The position numbers were made by a program, and so were the translations under genes. 48,509 nucleotides of DNA from an uncultured Clostridia bacterium (GTDB lineage Bacteria > Bacillota > Clostridia > TANB77 > CAG-508). Position 1 is the stretch's first letter, and each line of letters begins with the position of its first letter. A model generated the notes under the pieces. It saw only the letters and a list, made by a program, of their open reading frames with translations, searched no databases and had not been told where the DNA came from. Positions 19,551 to 29,122 of the stretch are shown here, one piece after another. The DNA is taken from NCBI GenBank assembly GCA_947632535.1, contig CANRPR010000009.1:1-48509 (forward strand), read 5' to 3'.

Positions 19551-21389
19551 TTATTCAACTGTAACAGATTTTGCAAGATTTCGTGGTTTATCAACATCTA
19601 ATTCCTTTGCTTTTGAAATATAGTAAGACAATAGCTGTAAAGGAATAATAGACAAAACAGGTGATATTAATGGATTGATATCTGGTATTCTAACTACTTC
19701 GTTAAAAGTATGATTACCTAAATCTTGGTTAGTAACTATGAATGTTTTAGCTCCTCGAGTTATTACCTCTTGAATATTACTAATAGATTTTTCTACTAAA
19801 TTTGCATCAGTTATAATTCCAATAACAGTAATACCATTTTCAATTAATGCAATAGGTCCATGCTTTAGTTCACCACCAGCATATGCCTCTGAATGTATAT
19901 AAGAAATCTCTTTTAATTTTAAAGAGCCTTCCATAGCAACAGAATAATCTGTGCCTCTGCCTAAAAAGAAAATATCATGTTCAGTACAAATTTGGTGTGC
20001 AAATTCTTTTATAGTATTTACATTTTTTAGAATAGATTCAATTTTTTGAGGTAATTGCAAAATGTCATTCTTCAAAGAAAAGATTATTTCTTCTTTGTCT
20101 ACTTTTAATGTCTCAGCAAAATATATTGCGAGAATTGAAAGTAGAGTTACTTGACTTGTGTAAGCTTTTGTGGAAGCAACAGCAATTTCTGGACCAGCAT
20201 GAGTGTATATAGTATAATCGGCTTCGCGAGTAATTGAACTGGCAATTACATTGGTTATTGCTAATGTTTTAGCTTTCATGGCTTTTGACAATTTTAAAGC
20301 AGCAATAGTATCAGCTGTTTCTCCAGACTGACTAATGAAAATACATAAAGTATTTTTATCAATTATAGGATTCCTATACCTGAATTCTGAAGCAATATCA
20401 ACAAATACAGGGATATTGCATAATTTTTCAAAAATAGGTTTTGTGGCAAGACCAGCATGCATAGCTGTACCACATGCAACGATATATATTTTATTTATAC
20501 TTTTTAAATATTCCTCTGTTAAAGAAAGGTCGTCAAAATTACAAGGTTCGTTAGCTTTTAATCTAGAACCCATTGTTTCTCGAATTGCTTTAGGTTGCTC
20601 ATGAATTTCTTTTAACATGTAGTCATCATAACCATCTTTTTCAGCGGCTGAAGTATCCCAATCAATATTTTTTAATTCTTTTGATATTGGTTCAAGTGAA
20701 TCATTATAGAAATTTATATTATCTACAAATAATTCCGCAATATCGCCATCATTTAGTAAGTAAAAGCTTTTTGTATAAGATAGAATGGCTGGAATATCTG
20801 AGCATACAAAGTTTTCATGATTTCCTTTTCCAATAACTAAAGGACTATCCTTTCTAGCAACTATCATAGTATCAGGATGTAATTTACATATTACTTCAAT
20901 GGCATAACTACCTTTTAAGTTTTTAATAGCAGAGCTAACAGCATGTAAGAAACGATTATTATTTGATTTATCAATTTCATAATAATAGTGTATTAAGTTT
21001 GGAATAACTTCTGTATCTGTATCAGAAATAAAGTGATAGCCATTACTCATTAGGAAATTCTTTAATTCTTGATAATTTTCGATAATTCCATTGTGAACTA
21101 CGCTAAATGTATTAGAGTTATCCATGTGAGGATGAGAATTTTCACGAGAAGGTTTACCATGAGTTGCCCATCTTGTGTGTGCAATACCAATAGTACCGCT
21201 TAATTTATTTATATCAGGTAAAGAGGCTAGATTATTAACTCTACCTTTATCTTTTAAAATTGAAATATGATTATTTTCAATAGTAGAAATACCAGCAGAA
21301 TCGTATCCTCTGTATTCTAATTTTAATAAGCCATCTAATAAAATAGGGTATGCTTTTTTGTTACCAAGGTAACCAACAATTCCACACAT
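19551..21389 (-). CDS. glmS: Glucosamine-6-phosphate synthase (isomerizing)
   Basis: 612 residues, making glucosamine-6-phosphate from fructose-6-phosphate and glutamine for cell-wall sugars. Cys2 (MCGIVGYLG) is the glutaminase nucleophile. HTRWATHG and NGIIENY complete the class II amidotransferase domain. Two SIS domains follow, with CGTAMHAG, ISQSGETADT and ASTKAYTSQV, and the C-terminus LAKSVTVE is typical. The leader (21390-21480) is too short for a glmS ribozyme and none was recognised. Confidence 0.97.
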   Translation of the reverse strand: MCGIVGYLGNKKAYPILLDGLLKLEYRGYDSAGISTIENNHISILKDKGRVNNLASLPDINKLSGTIGIAHTRWATHGKPSRENSHPHMDNSNTFSVVHNGIIENYQELKNFLMSNGYHFISDTDTEVIPNLIHYYYEIDKSNNNRFLHAVSSAIKNLKGSYAIEVICKLHPDTMIVARKDSPLVIGKGNHENFVCSDIPAILSYTKSFYLLNDGDIAELFVDNINFYNDSLEPISKELKNIDWDTSAAEKDGYDDYMLKEIHEQPKAIRETMGSRLKANEPCNFDDLSLTEEYLKSINKIYIVACGTAMHAGLATKPIFEKLCNIPVFVDIASEFRYRNPIIDKNTLCIFISQSGETADTIAALKLSKAMKAKTLAITNVIASSITREADYTIYTHAGPEIAVASTKAYTSQVTLLSILAIYFAETLKVDKEEIIFSLKNDILQLPQKIESILKNVNTIKEFAHQICTEHDIFFLGRGTDYSVAMEGSLKLKEISYIHSEAYAGGELKHGPIALIENGITVIGIITDANLVEKSISNIQEVITRGAKTFIVTNQDLGNHTFNEVVRIPDINPLISPVLSIIPLQLLSYYISKAKELDVDKPRNLAKSVTVE

Positions 21390-21479
21390 AAAAAACCTCC
21401 TGAAATATAGTTTAATAATATAATATTACAACAAACTCAAAAAAGTAGCAAGTACAGGTAATAAAAATTAAGAATAATG

Positions 21480-21508
21480 TTTACCAATGCAAAATAATGT
21501 GCTATAAT
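21480..21508 (+). promoter_or_regulatory. Promoter of the hpt-uvrC unit
   Basis: TTTACC at 21480-21485 and TATAAT at 21503-21508, 17-base spacer, 30 bases ahead of hpt. Confidence 0.6.
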
Positions 21509-21537
21509 AAAGAATAATATATTTTAAGGAGGAAGTA

Positions 21538-22056
21538 ATGGGGGATCTTAAAGTATTAATAAAAGAAGAAGAATTACAAGAAAGAATAAAAAAAGTAGCA
21601 GAGCAAATTACGAAGGATTATGAAAACAAAGAAATAGTATTAATTTGTATTTTAAAAGGTTCTACATTTTTTACAGTTGATTTGGCAAAAAGAATAGATA
21701 ATCCATTAAAAATAGAGTTTATACAAGTATCTAGCTATCATGATAGTACTGAAAGTTCTGGAAATGTAGTAATGAAGTTAGATTTGAAGGAATCAATAGA
21801 AGGTAAGGATATTATAGTTGTAGAGGATATTATTGATACAGGAAGAACCTTAAGTTATTTGTTAGATTATTTAAAAGGAAAAAATCCAGCAAGTATAAAG
21901 TTATGTACATTACTAGATAAGCCAGAAAGAAGAATGTATGATGTACAAGTAGATTATGTTGGTTTTGAAATACCAGATAAGTTTGTAGTTGGTTATGGAT
22001 TAGATTTTGGTGAACTTTATAGGAATTTGCCATATGTGGCATACATAGAATCATAA
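21538..22056 (+). CDS. hpt: Hypoxanthine phosphoribosyltransferase
   Basis: 172 residues, purine salvage, turning hypoxanthine or guanine plus PRPP into IMP or GMP. The PRPP-binding motif is VVEDIIDTGRTL. The N-terminal LKGSTFFTVDLAKRI and the C-terminal VGYGLDFGELYRNLPY are typical. GGAGG precedes the ATG. uvrC follows after 18 bases. Confidence 0.95.
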   Translation: MGDLKVLIKEEELQERIKKVAEQITKDYENKEIVLICILKGSTFFTVDLAKRIDNPLKIEFIQVSSYHDSTESSGNVVMKLDLKESIEGKDIIVVEDIIDTGRTLSYLLDYLKGKNPASIKLCTLLDKPERRMYDVQVDYVGFEIPDKFVVGYGLDFGELYRNLPYVAYIES

Positions 22057-22074
22057 TTCAGAAAGGAAAATTTA

Positions 22075-23862
22075 ATGTTTAATATAGAAGCAGAATTGAA
22101 GAAACTGCCTCAAAAGCCAGGCGTATATATTATGAGAGATAAAGAAAATAATGTAATATATGTTGGCAAAGCTATTGTTTTGAGGAACCGTGTTAAGCAA
22201 TATTTTAGGAAGAATAATAAAACTAAAAGAATTGAAAACATGGTTTCTTTAATTGACCATTTTGAATATATTGTGACAGATAATGAAGCAGAGGCACTAA
22301 TATTAGAGTGTAACTTGATAAAGGAATATAGACCAAAATTCAATGTCCTTTTAAAGGACGATAAAACATATCCGTATATAAAAATAGATATAAAGTCTGA
22401 TTATCCGAAAGTATCTATTACAAGAAGAATTTTAAATGATGGTGCAAAGTATTTTGGTCCATATGCTAATGCTGGTAGCGCTAGAGAAATGGTGGAATTT
22501 ATAAAGGAAAGGTTTAAAATAAGGCAGTGTAAAAGTTTTAAATCGAATAAGAGAGCATGTTTAAATTATCATATAAAAAGATGCTTAGCACCATGTATGG
22601 GATATGTGACTAGAGAAGAATATATGAAACAGATTAATCAGATAATGATGTTGTTAGAGGGAAAAATTGCTCCGGTTTTAAGAGAAATTGATGAAGAAAT
22701 AAAAGAAGAAGCGGAGAAATTAAATTATGAGGAAGCGGCATATTTACGAGATAAAAAGATAGCAATAGAAAGAATTTCGCAAAAGCAAAAGGTTTCAAAT
22801 ATAACGGAAAATGATATTGATGTTATAGGAATTGCAAAAAATGAATTAAATGTATGCATAGAGATATTCTTTGTTAGGAAGAGCAAAATGATAGGTAGAG
22901 AGCATTACTTTTTTGATAATCTAAATCAGATGCCGGAAGAGGAGATTTTGTCGGGCTTTTTAAAGCAATATTATATTACCAAAGATGAAATACCACATAG
23001 AATTATGATACCACAGGAATTAGAGGAAAAAAATATAATAGAGCAATGGTTATCAGATAAAGCAGGAAGAAAAGTAGAATTGAAGGCACCTAAAAAAGGC
23101 GAAAAATTAAAATTTGTTGAAATGGCTAGTAGTAATGCAAAAGTTACTTTGGAAAATAGAGCAAGTGAAAAATATGATGTTCTAAGAGAGCTACAAACTG
23201 TATTAGAAATGGATAAATTACCAAGAAAAATAGAGACATATGATATATCTAATATATCTGGTACAAACATGGTGGCAGGAATGTGTGTACTCCAAGATGG
23301 CGTAATTAATAAAAAGCTGTCAAGAAGATTCAAAATAAAAACTATATTTAATCAAGATGATCCAAAATGTATGGAAGAAGTTATTACAAGAAGGTTGAAA
23401 CATTCGATAGAAGATGCATCAGGAGGATTTGGAGATTTACCAGATGCTATTTTTGTGGATGGAGGAATTACACAGATAAGGGCAGCAAAGAAAGCAATAA
23501 GTAAATATCCGGACATTAATGTTTTGGTATTTGGAATGGTAAAGGACAACAAGCATACGACTAGGGCTTTAATAAATGAAAATAAAAAGGAATTGAAAAT
23601 TTCACAAAATCTTATGAACTTGATTACGCAATTTCAAGATACTGTGCATGAGACAGCCATTGAATATCATAGAAAGCTGCGTGAGAAGGCAATGATACAA
23701 TCTCAATTGGATGAAGTTAGTGGAATAGGTGAGGTAAAAAAGCAAGAATTGCTGAAGTATTTTGGAAGTGTGGATAAAATAAGACAGGCTAGTATAGAAG
23801 ATATAATGAAAGTTAAAGGAATTAATAAAAATATAGCAGAGAGAATTAAGGAGAAACTATAA
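22075..23862 (+). CDS. uvrC: UvrABC excinuclease subunit C
   Basis: 595 residues, nucleotide excision repair. The GIY-YIG nuclease is at the N-terminus (KPGVYIMRDKENNVIYVGKA), followed by the cysteine cluster CLNYHIKRCLAPC, a UVR motif (LNYEEAAYLRDKK) that meets UvrB, the RNase H-like 5' incision domain (YDISNISGTNMVAGMCV, DGGITQI) and two helix-hairpin-helix motifs at the end (VSGIGEVKKQELLKYFGSV). The length is normal. A terminator overlaps the stop codon. Confidence 0.97.
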   Translation: MFNIEAELKKLPQKPGVYIMRDKENNVIYVGKAIVLRNRVKQYFRKNNKTKRIENMVSLIDHFEYIVTDNEAEALILECNLIKEYRPKFNVLLKDDKTYPYIKIDIKSDYPKVSITRRILNDGAKYFGPYANAGSAREMVEFIKERFKIRQCKSFKSNKRACLNYHIKRCLAPCMGYVTREEYMKQINQIMMLLEGKIAPVLREIDEEIKEEAEKLNYEEAAYLRDKKIAIERISQKQKVSNITENDIDVIGIAKNELNVCIEIFFVRKSKMIGREHYFFDNLNQMPEEEILSGFLKQYYITKDEIPHRIMIPQELEEKNIIEQWLSDKAGRKVELKAPKKGEKLKFVEMASSNAKVTLENRASEKYDVLRELQTVLEMDKLPRKIETYDISNISGTNMVAGMCVLQDGVINKKLSRRFKIKTIFNQDDPKCMEEVITRRLKHSIEDASGGFGDLPDAIFVDGGITQIRAAKKAISKYPDINVLVFGMVKDNKHTTRALINENKKELKISQNLMNLITQFQDTVHETAIEYHRKLREKAMIQSQLDEVSGIGEVKKQELLKYFGSVDKIRQASIEDIMKVKGINKNIAERIKEKL

Positions 23863-23877
23863 TTCTCTCTGCTTTTT
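23836..23877 (+). terminator. Terminator of hpt-uvrC
   Basis: gcagagagaatt (23836-23847) pairs with aattctctctgc (23861-23872), followed by TTTTT. The left arm is inside uvrC. Confidence 0.9.
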
Positions 23878-23884
23878 ACAAATT

Positions 23885-24208
23885 TTATTGTTCTACAATC
23901 ATTTTAGAAATACCATAAATTAGTCTCATTTTATCGGGTGGACAATTTTTTAATAAAGTAGAAAAGTCTTCTACTAAATAATCGGCTGAAGATGCAGATG
24001 TACCGTCTAAAACATATGACATTTTGACATCTATTAATCCACATATTTCCTCTAATCTACTTAAACTGATTTTGTATTTTCCACATTCAATTCTACTTAA
24101 ACAAGCAACAGAAATATCTAAACTTTCGGCTAATTGTTCTTGAGTTAAATGTTTATTCATTCGTGCTTTTTTTAATCTATTACCAATAACACTATAATCT
24201 AAAGCCAT
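23885..24208 (-). CDS. XRE-family helix-turn-helix regulator
   Basis: 107 residues. The N-terminal Cro/CI-type HTH (IGNRLKKARMNKHLTQEQLA, then ISVACLSRIECGKYKISLSR) spans about residues 7-62. The C-terminal 40 residues (SADYLVEDFSTLLKNC...) are helical and may serve for dimerisation. Short regulators of this type are common in Clostridia. The target is unknown. It faces away from rsmE across a 369-base gap that holds a 20-base palindrome, a possible operator. Confidence 0.85.
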   Translation of the reverse strand: MALDYSVIGNRLKKARMNKHLTQEQLAESLDISVACLSRIECGKYKISLSRLEEICGLIDVKMSYVLDGTSASSADYLVEDFSTLLKNCPPDKMRLIYGISKMIVEQ

Positions 24209-24577
24209 TAGTATCCATCCTTCCTTTTAAATTAATAAATATTATTATTGAATATAGCATTGATAAGTTAAACTTGACAGAAACTAATAAGTAAAGTTTA
24301 ACTACAAATCTACAAAGATTAATTATATATTTTTTTAAGATAAAAGGATAAAAAAGAATTGATATAAATGAAAAAATTAGGAATAGTCGGAATAATCCGA
24401 CTAACACATTATGAAAAAATATTAAGTAAAATTGTAAAAATTTTCTAAGAGGAATTTGTAAAAAAATGTCGAAAAAATTTTAACTAAACTTGCACAATTG
24501 TAAAATTTTAGTAGGCAAAACTCACTAAATGTGATATAATATATGAAAAATTAGTAATATGTAGGAAGGAATACAAA
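24209..24577. other. 369-base intergenic region between the XRE regulator and rsmE
   Basis: No gene seen. It holds a palindrome, tagtcgg-aataat-ccgacta (24384-24403), a 0A-box-like TGTCGAA (24467-24473) and a TATAAT (24535-24540) ahead of rsmE. The rest is featureless AT-rich sequence. Open frames here are short and lack coding character. Confidence 0.5.
24467..24473 (+). promoter_or_regulatory. Possible Spo0A box upstream of rsmE
   Basis: TGTCGAA matches the core 0A-box consensus. It lies about 40 bases upstream of a weak -35 region. With a 7-base motif in AT-rich DNA, chance occurrence is possible. Confidence 0.3.
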
Positions 24578-25336
24578 ATGTATAAATTTTTTGTAGCAAA
24601 TGGACAAATAACTGGAAATATAATCGAAATAACAGGAAAAGATGTAAATCATATAAAAAATGTGTTGAGATTAAAAGAAAAAGATATAATACTAATTTGC
24701 GATAAAAATTATCAGCATACATATGAATGCCAGATACGAGAAATGAGCAAAGATAATGTGATATGCGAAATATTAAGTGAAAACAAAAATACAACTGAAT
24801 CAAATGTATATATACATCTATTTCAGGGGCTTCCTAAAGCGGAAAAAATGGAAACAATCATACAAAAAACTATAGAAGTTGGAGTTAGTGAAATAACGCC
24901 TGTAATTATGAATAGATGTGTAGTTAAGTTAGACGAAAAAAATAAAATTAGTAAAATGCAACGATGGCAAAAAATAGCAGAAGTGGCAGCAAAGCAGTGT
25001 AAAAGGGATATGATACCACAAATTAATATGCCATTAAATTTGAAAAATATATATGAAAACTTGGAAAACTATGATATAGTATTGGTAGCATATGAGGAAG
25101 AATATAATGTTACAATAAAACAAATATTGAAGCAAATTCATAACGACAATGGAAATAATATACGAATTGCTATTATAATTGGTCCAGAAGGTGGAATTGA
25201 AAAGGAAGAAATAGAAAATTTAAAGAAAAATGTTCGAAATACAAAAATTGTATCTTTAGGAAAAAGAATATTAAGAACAGAAACAGCGCCAATAGTAATG
25301 TCTACAATTATTATGTATGAATTGGAAGGAGAATAA
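24578..25336 (+). CDS. rsmE: 16S rRNA (uracil1498-N3)-methyltransferase RsmE
   Basis: 252 residues. An N-terminal PUA-like domain (MYKFFVANGQITGN, HIKNVLRLK) is followed by a SPOUT methyltransferase domain with the knot motifs IGPEGGIEKEE and SLGKRILRTETAP, which bind AdoMet. It methylates U1498 of 16S rRNA. GGAAGG precedes the ATG. The next gene starts two bases after its stop. Confidence 0.94.
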   Translation: MYKFFVANGQITGNIIEITGKDVNHIKNVLRLKEKDIILICDKNYQHTYECQIREMSKDNVICEILSENKNTTESNVYIHLFQGLPKAEKMETIIQKTIEVGVSEITPVIMNRCVVKLDEKNKISKMQRWQKIAEVAAKQCKRDMIPQINMPLNLKNIYENLENYDIVLVAYEEEYNVTIKQILKQIHNDNGNNIRIAIIIGPEGGIEKEEIENLKKNVRNTKIVSLGKRILRTETAPIVMSTIIMYELEGE

Positions 25337-25338
25337 CT

Positions 25339-25863
25339 GTGTCAAAAAAAGTAAAAACAAAAAGTACATCAGAAGAGAAGTCTGTTAAGGAAATGCAAAC
25401 AGAGTTAGAAGAAAATCGCAAACAGCAGAAGAAGTTACCAAAAGATGTGAAAAATGTAATAAATAAAAAAGTATTTACCAATATGACTATTGCGATAGTT
25501 GTTATGTTATATTTATTTCTTATTAATATAGGTTCAATGAATATTGATTCTGTTACTTATATAAATGATTTGAGAGTGTTTAGTATGTTATTAATAACAT
25601 TAACTATTATACTATTTGAAATTAGTTACAAAAGGGATAGTGGAGCTCTTTGCATAAATGGTATAGAAGCTTTAATTTTAGCTATATTCACTTTAACATT
25701 TCCATATATATATGTACTAATGAATAAGAAATTTAATTTAATCATATCTTCTATTTCGTTTATATTTGGAGCATATTATGTTGGAAAAGCAATATTAGTG
25801 TATATAAAAGGAAAACGAAACTATTTAAGAACATCAAATGATATTAAACAGATATTAAAATAG
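25339..25863 (+). CDS. Small membrane protein of unknown function
   Basis: 174 residues with a GTG start after GGAAGGAGA. A charged cytoplasmic N-terminus (about 45 residues, Lys/Glu-rich, possibly coiled) is followed by four hydrophobic helices at about residues 50-67, 80-97, 107-128 and 133-153, and a basic tail. No family recognised. The tight packing between rsmE (2 bases) and yicC (16 bases) suggests co-expression. Confidence 0.65.
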   Translation: MSKKVKTKSTSEEKSVKEMQTELEENRKQQKKLPKDVKNVINKKVFTNMTIAIVVMLYLFLINIGSMNIDSVTYINDLRVFSMLLITLTIILFEISYKRDSGALCINGIEALILAIFTLTFPYIYVLMNKKFNLIISSISFIFGAYYVGKAILVYIKGKRNYLRTSNDIKQILK

Positions 25864-25879
25864 GGAGGAGAAAAATATT

Positions 25880-26752
25880 ATGAGGAGTATGACTGGATAT
25901 GGAAGGTCAAAATTAGAATTACCTAATAGAAGCTATCAAGTAGAAATAAAGGCTGTTAACCACAAATACTGTGATATAAATATAAAAATACCAAGAAATA
26001 TTAGTTACTTAGAAGAAGATGTGAAAAAGTATCTACAGACCTATATTACAAGAGGAAAAATAGATGTTATAATTACATTTGAAAATAATACTTCTCAAGG
26101 AATTAATGTGGGTATAAATAAAGAATTAGCAGCACAATACATACATGAATTAAAACAATTAGCTAAAGAAAATGAAATTAGCTCAGAATTATCTATTATA
26201 GATATTGTAAAATTACCGGATGTATTGAATGTAGAAAATGTGGAAGAAGAAAGTACTATTGCAGAGGAATTGAAAGAGGCTGTATCACAAGCACTGCAAG
26301 GATTTTTAGAAATGAAAAAAGTAGAAGGTGCAAAAATAGAAGAAGATCTGTATAACAGAATTTGCAATATTTCTGATGAAATAGAACAAATTTATGCATA
26401 TTCTACTGGACTTGTGGAAGAATATGTAGTAAAATTAGAAGGTAGAGTAAAAGAAATCCTAAAAACAGATGTAGTAGATAAAGATAGACTAGCGCAAGAA
26501 ATTGTAATTTATGCAGATAAAAGTTCTATAGAAGAGGAACTAACAAGATTAAGAAGTCATATTAGTCAGTTTAAAGATTTAATAAAGCAAGATTCTGCAA
26601 TAGGAAAGAAAACAGACTTTTTAATTCAAGAAATGAATAGAGAAATAAATACAATAGGTTCGAAAGCAAATAATTTAGATATTACGAAATTAGTCATAGA
26701 GATAAAAACAGGATTGGAAGACATAAGAGAACAAATTCAAAATATAGAGTAA
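25880..26752 (+). CDS. yicC: YicC/YloC-family endoribonuclease
   Basis: 290 residues. It begins MRSMTGYGR, the signature of the family, continues with [19 protein letters not shown], and ends with a helical domain containing [22 protein letters not shown]. YicC-type proteins are metal-dependent RNases involved in mRNA and sRNA decay. It is the first of a conserved Firmicute run, yicC-remA-rpoZ-gmk. GGGAGGAG precedes the ATG. Confidence 0.93.
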   Translation: MRSMTGYGRSKLELPNRSYQVEIKAVNHKYCDINIKIPRNISYLEEDVKKYLQTYITRGKIDVIITFENNTSQGINVGINKELAAQYIHELKQLAKENEISSELSIIDIVKLPDVLNVENVEEESTIAEELKEAVSQALQGFLEMKKVEGAKIEEDLYNRICNISDEIEQIYAYSTGLVEEYVVKLEGRVKEILKTDVVDKDRLAQEIVIYADKSSIEEELTRLRSHISQFKDLIKQDSAIGKKTDFLIQEMNREINTIGSKANNLDITKLVIEIKTGLEDIREQIQNIE

Positions 26753-26763
26753 TGGAGGTTTTT

Positions 26764-27015
26764 ATGCAATTAATTAATATAGGTTTTGGAAATATTGTAT
26801 CTGCGAATAGAATTATTGCAATTGTAAGTCCAGAGTCTGCACCTATTAAAAGAATGGTTCAGGAAGCAAAGGACAATGGAACTGCAGTAGATGCAACTTA
26901 TGGTAGGCGTACTAGAGCAGTACTAATTATGGATTCAGGACATATTATATTATCAGCCGTTCAGCCAGAAACTGTGGCTGGTAGATTAGATAAAGAAGAA
27001 ATAGAGGAGGAATAA
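26764..27015 (+). CDS. remA: RemA/DUF370 regulator
   Basis: 83 residues from ATG 26764. The ATG at 26752 sits inside the ribosome-site region and overlaps yic[21 protein letters not shown] and [20 protein letters not shown] match RemA, a small DNA-binding protein that in Bacillus activates matrix and osmoprotection genes. Its place between yicC and rpoZ-gmk is conserved in Firmicutes. Confidence 0.92.
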   Translation: MQLINIGFGNIVSANRIIAIVSPESAPIKRMVQEAKDNGTAVDATYGRRTRAVLIMDSGHIILSAVQPETVAGRLDKEEIEEE

Positions 27016-27019
27016 TATT

Positions 27020-27211
27020 ATGATGGTAGAACCAACAGTAACAGATTTGTTAAAAAAAATAAACAATCGTTTTGAATTAGTTGTTGTAACTTCAAAAAGA
27101 GCAAGGCAACTATCACAAGGAAGTGTACCACTTACTAAAAAACATGAAGAATCTACAGTAACTTTAGCAGCAGACGAAATTGCTGAAGGTAAGGTGGGAA
27201 TACAATGTTAG
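27020..27211 (+). CDS. rpoZ: RNA polymerase omega subunit
   Basis: 63 residues, short but standard for Firmicutes. The core RFELVVVTSKRARQLSQG is the omega signature that wraps the beta-prime C-terminus. GAGGAGG lies about 9 bases before ATG 27020. ATG 27023 is an alternative. Its end overlaps gmk by 7 bases. Confidence 0.88.
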   Translation: MMVEPTVTDLLKKINNRFELVVVTSKRARQLSQGSVPLTKKHEESTVTLAADEIAEGKVGIQC

Positions 27212-27762
27212 TAATATTATCTGGAGTAGCAGGAGCAGGAAAAGATACAGTAAAAAGGGAAATAATAAAAAGAATGCCAAATGTAAAAACTATTCCATCA
27301 TATACCACTAGACAGCCTAGAGAGGGTGACATACCAGGACAAACTTATATGTTTATAACTAGAGAAGAATTTGAAGAAAAAATAAGAACAGGTGAGGTAT
27401 ATGAATATGATATACATCATAATCAATATTATGGAGCTTCTAAGGCACATATAGAAAAAGAGGCAGTTAATAATATAGTTATAAAAGATTATGATGTTAA
27501 TGGAACTGAGAATTTAGTTAAAATATTGGAAAATAGGATTAAAGTAGTTACTATTTTCTTAAATGTAGAAAAAAGTGAACTAGAAAGAAGATTAAAACAA
27601 AGGATAGATAATCCAAGTCAAGAAGAAATAGAATTAAGGCTTGGCAGATATGATTATGAAACTTCTAAAATTGGTAATTATGATTATGTAATAAAAAACA
27701 ATAATTTAGAAAAAACAGTTGCAATTGTAGAAGCTATTATAAAATACGAAAGCGAAAATTAA
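27205..27762 (+). CDS. gmk: Guanylate kinase
   Basis: 185 residues, ATP-dependent phosphorylation of GMP. The P-loop is GVAGAGKDT near the N-terminus. PSYTTRQPREGDIPGQTYMF and YEYDIHHNQYYGA are the GMP-binding elements. The P-loop has Val-Ala-Gly-Ala in place of the common PSGAGK/GPSG pattern, still a normal Walker A. It overlaps rpoZ. Confidence 0.93.
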   Translation: MLVILSGVAGAGKDTVKREIIKRMPNVKTIPSYTTRQPREGDIPGQTYMFITREEFEEKIRTGEVYEYDIHHNQYYGASKAHIEKEAVNNIVIKDYDVNGTENLVKILENRIKVVTIFLNVEKSELERRLKQRIDNPSQEEIELRLGRYDYETSKIGNYDYVIKNNNLEKTVAIVEAIIKYESEN

Positions 27763-27800
27763 TAATACTATAATAATACCAATAAAAAGGAGAATCTTTT

Positions 27801-28283
27801 ATGGATAGAATGAAAACTTTTGGTATTTATCTATTGATTGTTGTAGTCTTTTTTATTTTTTCTAATATCATGATAAATATTGCATTAAAGTCAACTTATA
27901 AGCCAATGGATATATACTTAGAAACACAAAAAGGTGAAGATATTAGTATAGAAGGATCAAAAGCAACATATGTAAATGGAATTGTGCAGGGAAAATTAAA
28001 AAATAATACAGGAATAGATATAACTGATAAATACATAAAAATGGATATATATACAGCAAGAGACAATATATTGGGAACTAAATATATACATATACCAAAC
28101 TTAAAAGCAGGACAAGAACAAGATTTTAAAATGGGATTTAAATTTACTAATGCTGGTATATGCAAAATAAGCATTGTTGATACTGTGGAAAGTGATACTA
28201 CTGATGTTACATTATTTACAAGTGAAGAACTTGGTTGGTGGGCAATAATGAAGTTGATAGTATTAATGTTAATACCAGTATGA
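27801..28283 (+). CDS. Membrane-anchored FxLYD-like protein of unknown function
   Basis: 160 residues. An N-terminal membrane helix (residues about 6-26) is followed by an outside beta-rich domain of about 100 residues (GIVQGKLKNNTGIDITDKYI, LKAGQEQDFKMGFKF), which has the shape of FxLYD domains. A C-terminal hydrophobic segment (WWAIMKLIVLMLIPV) may be a second helix. It overlaps prmC by ATGA at 28280-28283. Function unknown. Confidence 0.6.
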   Translation: MDRMKTFGIYLLIVVVFFIFSNIMINIALKSTYKPMDIYLETQKGEDISIEGSKATYVNGIVQGKLKNNTGIDITDKYIKMDIYTARDNILGTKYIHIPNLKAGQEQDFKMGFKFTNAGICKISIVDTVESDTTDVTLFTSEELGWWAIMKLIVLMLIPV

Positions 28284-29122
28284 TAATTAAAGAATGTTTA
28301 CAAAAAGCTGTACAAATATTAAAAGAAAATAATATAGCTGATAGTATTCTTGTTTCTAAAATTGTATTAGCATATACTATTAATCAAAATAAGCAGTATT
28401 TGTTAGTACATGAAAATGAAGAAATACCAGCAAAATTAGAACAAATATATTTTGATGGAATTAATAAAATTGCAAAAGGCTTACCAATGCAATACATTAC
28501 ACATTATCAAGAATTTATGAAATTAGATTTTTTCGTAAATGAGAATGTTTTAATTCCTAGACCAGATACTGAGAATTTGGTAGAAGAAGTCTTGAAAATT
28601 TGTAGTGATGGAAAGAAATATAAGATTTTAGATTTATGTACAGGCAGTGGTGCAGTGGGTATTTCTATTGCACATTATATAAATGATGTAGAAGTTGTTT
28701 TATCAGATATAAGTAATTCGGCTTTGAAGGTTGTAGAAGAAAATATAAAAATAAATAAAGTAGAAAATAAAGTGAAAATAGTTGAATCAGATATGTTTGA
28801 AAGTATTAGTGACAAGTTCGATATTATTGTATCTAACCCTCCATATATAGAAACTGATGTTATACACATGTTAGAACGAAATGTGCAAAATGAACCTTTT
28901 ATAGCATTAAATGGTGGAAAAGACGGATTAGAATTTTATCGAATTATAGCAAACGAAGGATATAAATTTTTAAATAAAGATGGATATCTATGTTTAGAAA
29001 TAGGCTATAAGCAGAAGGACAAAGTAATAAATATATTAGAAGAAATAAAACACTATAAAGATATTTATTATAAAAAGGACTTATCTGGAAATGATAGATT
29101 AATAGTAGCAAAGGTAAGGTGA
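28280..29122 (+). CDS. prmC: Release factor glutamine methyltransferase PrmC
   Basis: 280 residues from ATG 28280, which overlaps the previous stop as ATGA. A longer reading from 28235 would overlap that gene by 49 bases. PrmC methylates the GGQ glutamine of RF1 and RF2. The AdoMet site is LDLCTGSGAVGISIA and the catalytic motif is NPPY (SNPPYIETD). The N-terminal helical domain is present. Its end overlaps whiA by 4 bases (GTGA). Confidence 0.94.
   Translation: MIIKECLQKAVQILKENNIADSILVSKIVLAYTINQNKQYLLVHENEEIPAKLEQIYFDGINKIAKGLPMQYITHYQEFMKLDFFVNENVLIPRPDTENLVEEVLKICSDGKKYKILDLCTGSGAVGISIAHYINDVEVVLSDISNSALKVVEENIKINKVENKVKIVESDMFESISDKFDIIVSNPPYIETDVIHMLERNVQNEPFIALNGGKDGLEFYRIIANEGYKFLNKDGYLCLEIGYKQKDKVINILEEIKHYKDIYYKKDLSGNDRLIVAKVR

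Noticed and set aside
21390-21537. glmS ribozyme
   Set aside because: The space is too short and shared with the hpt promoter. No ribozyme core was recognised.
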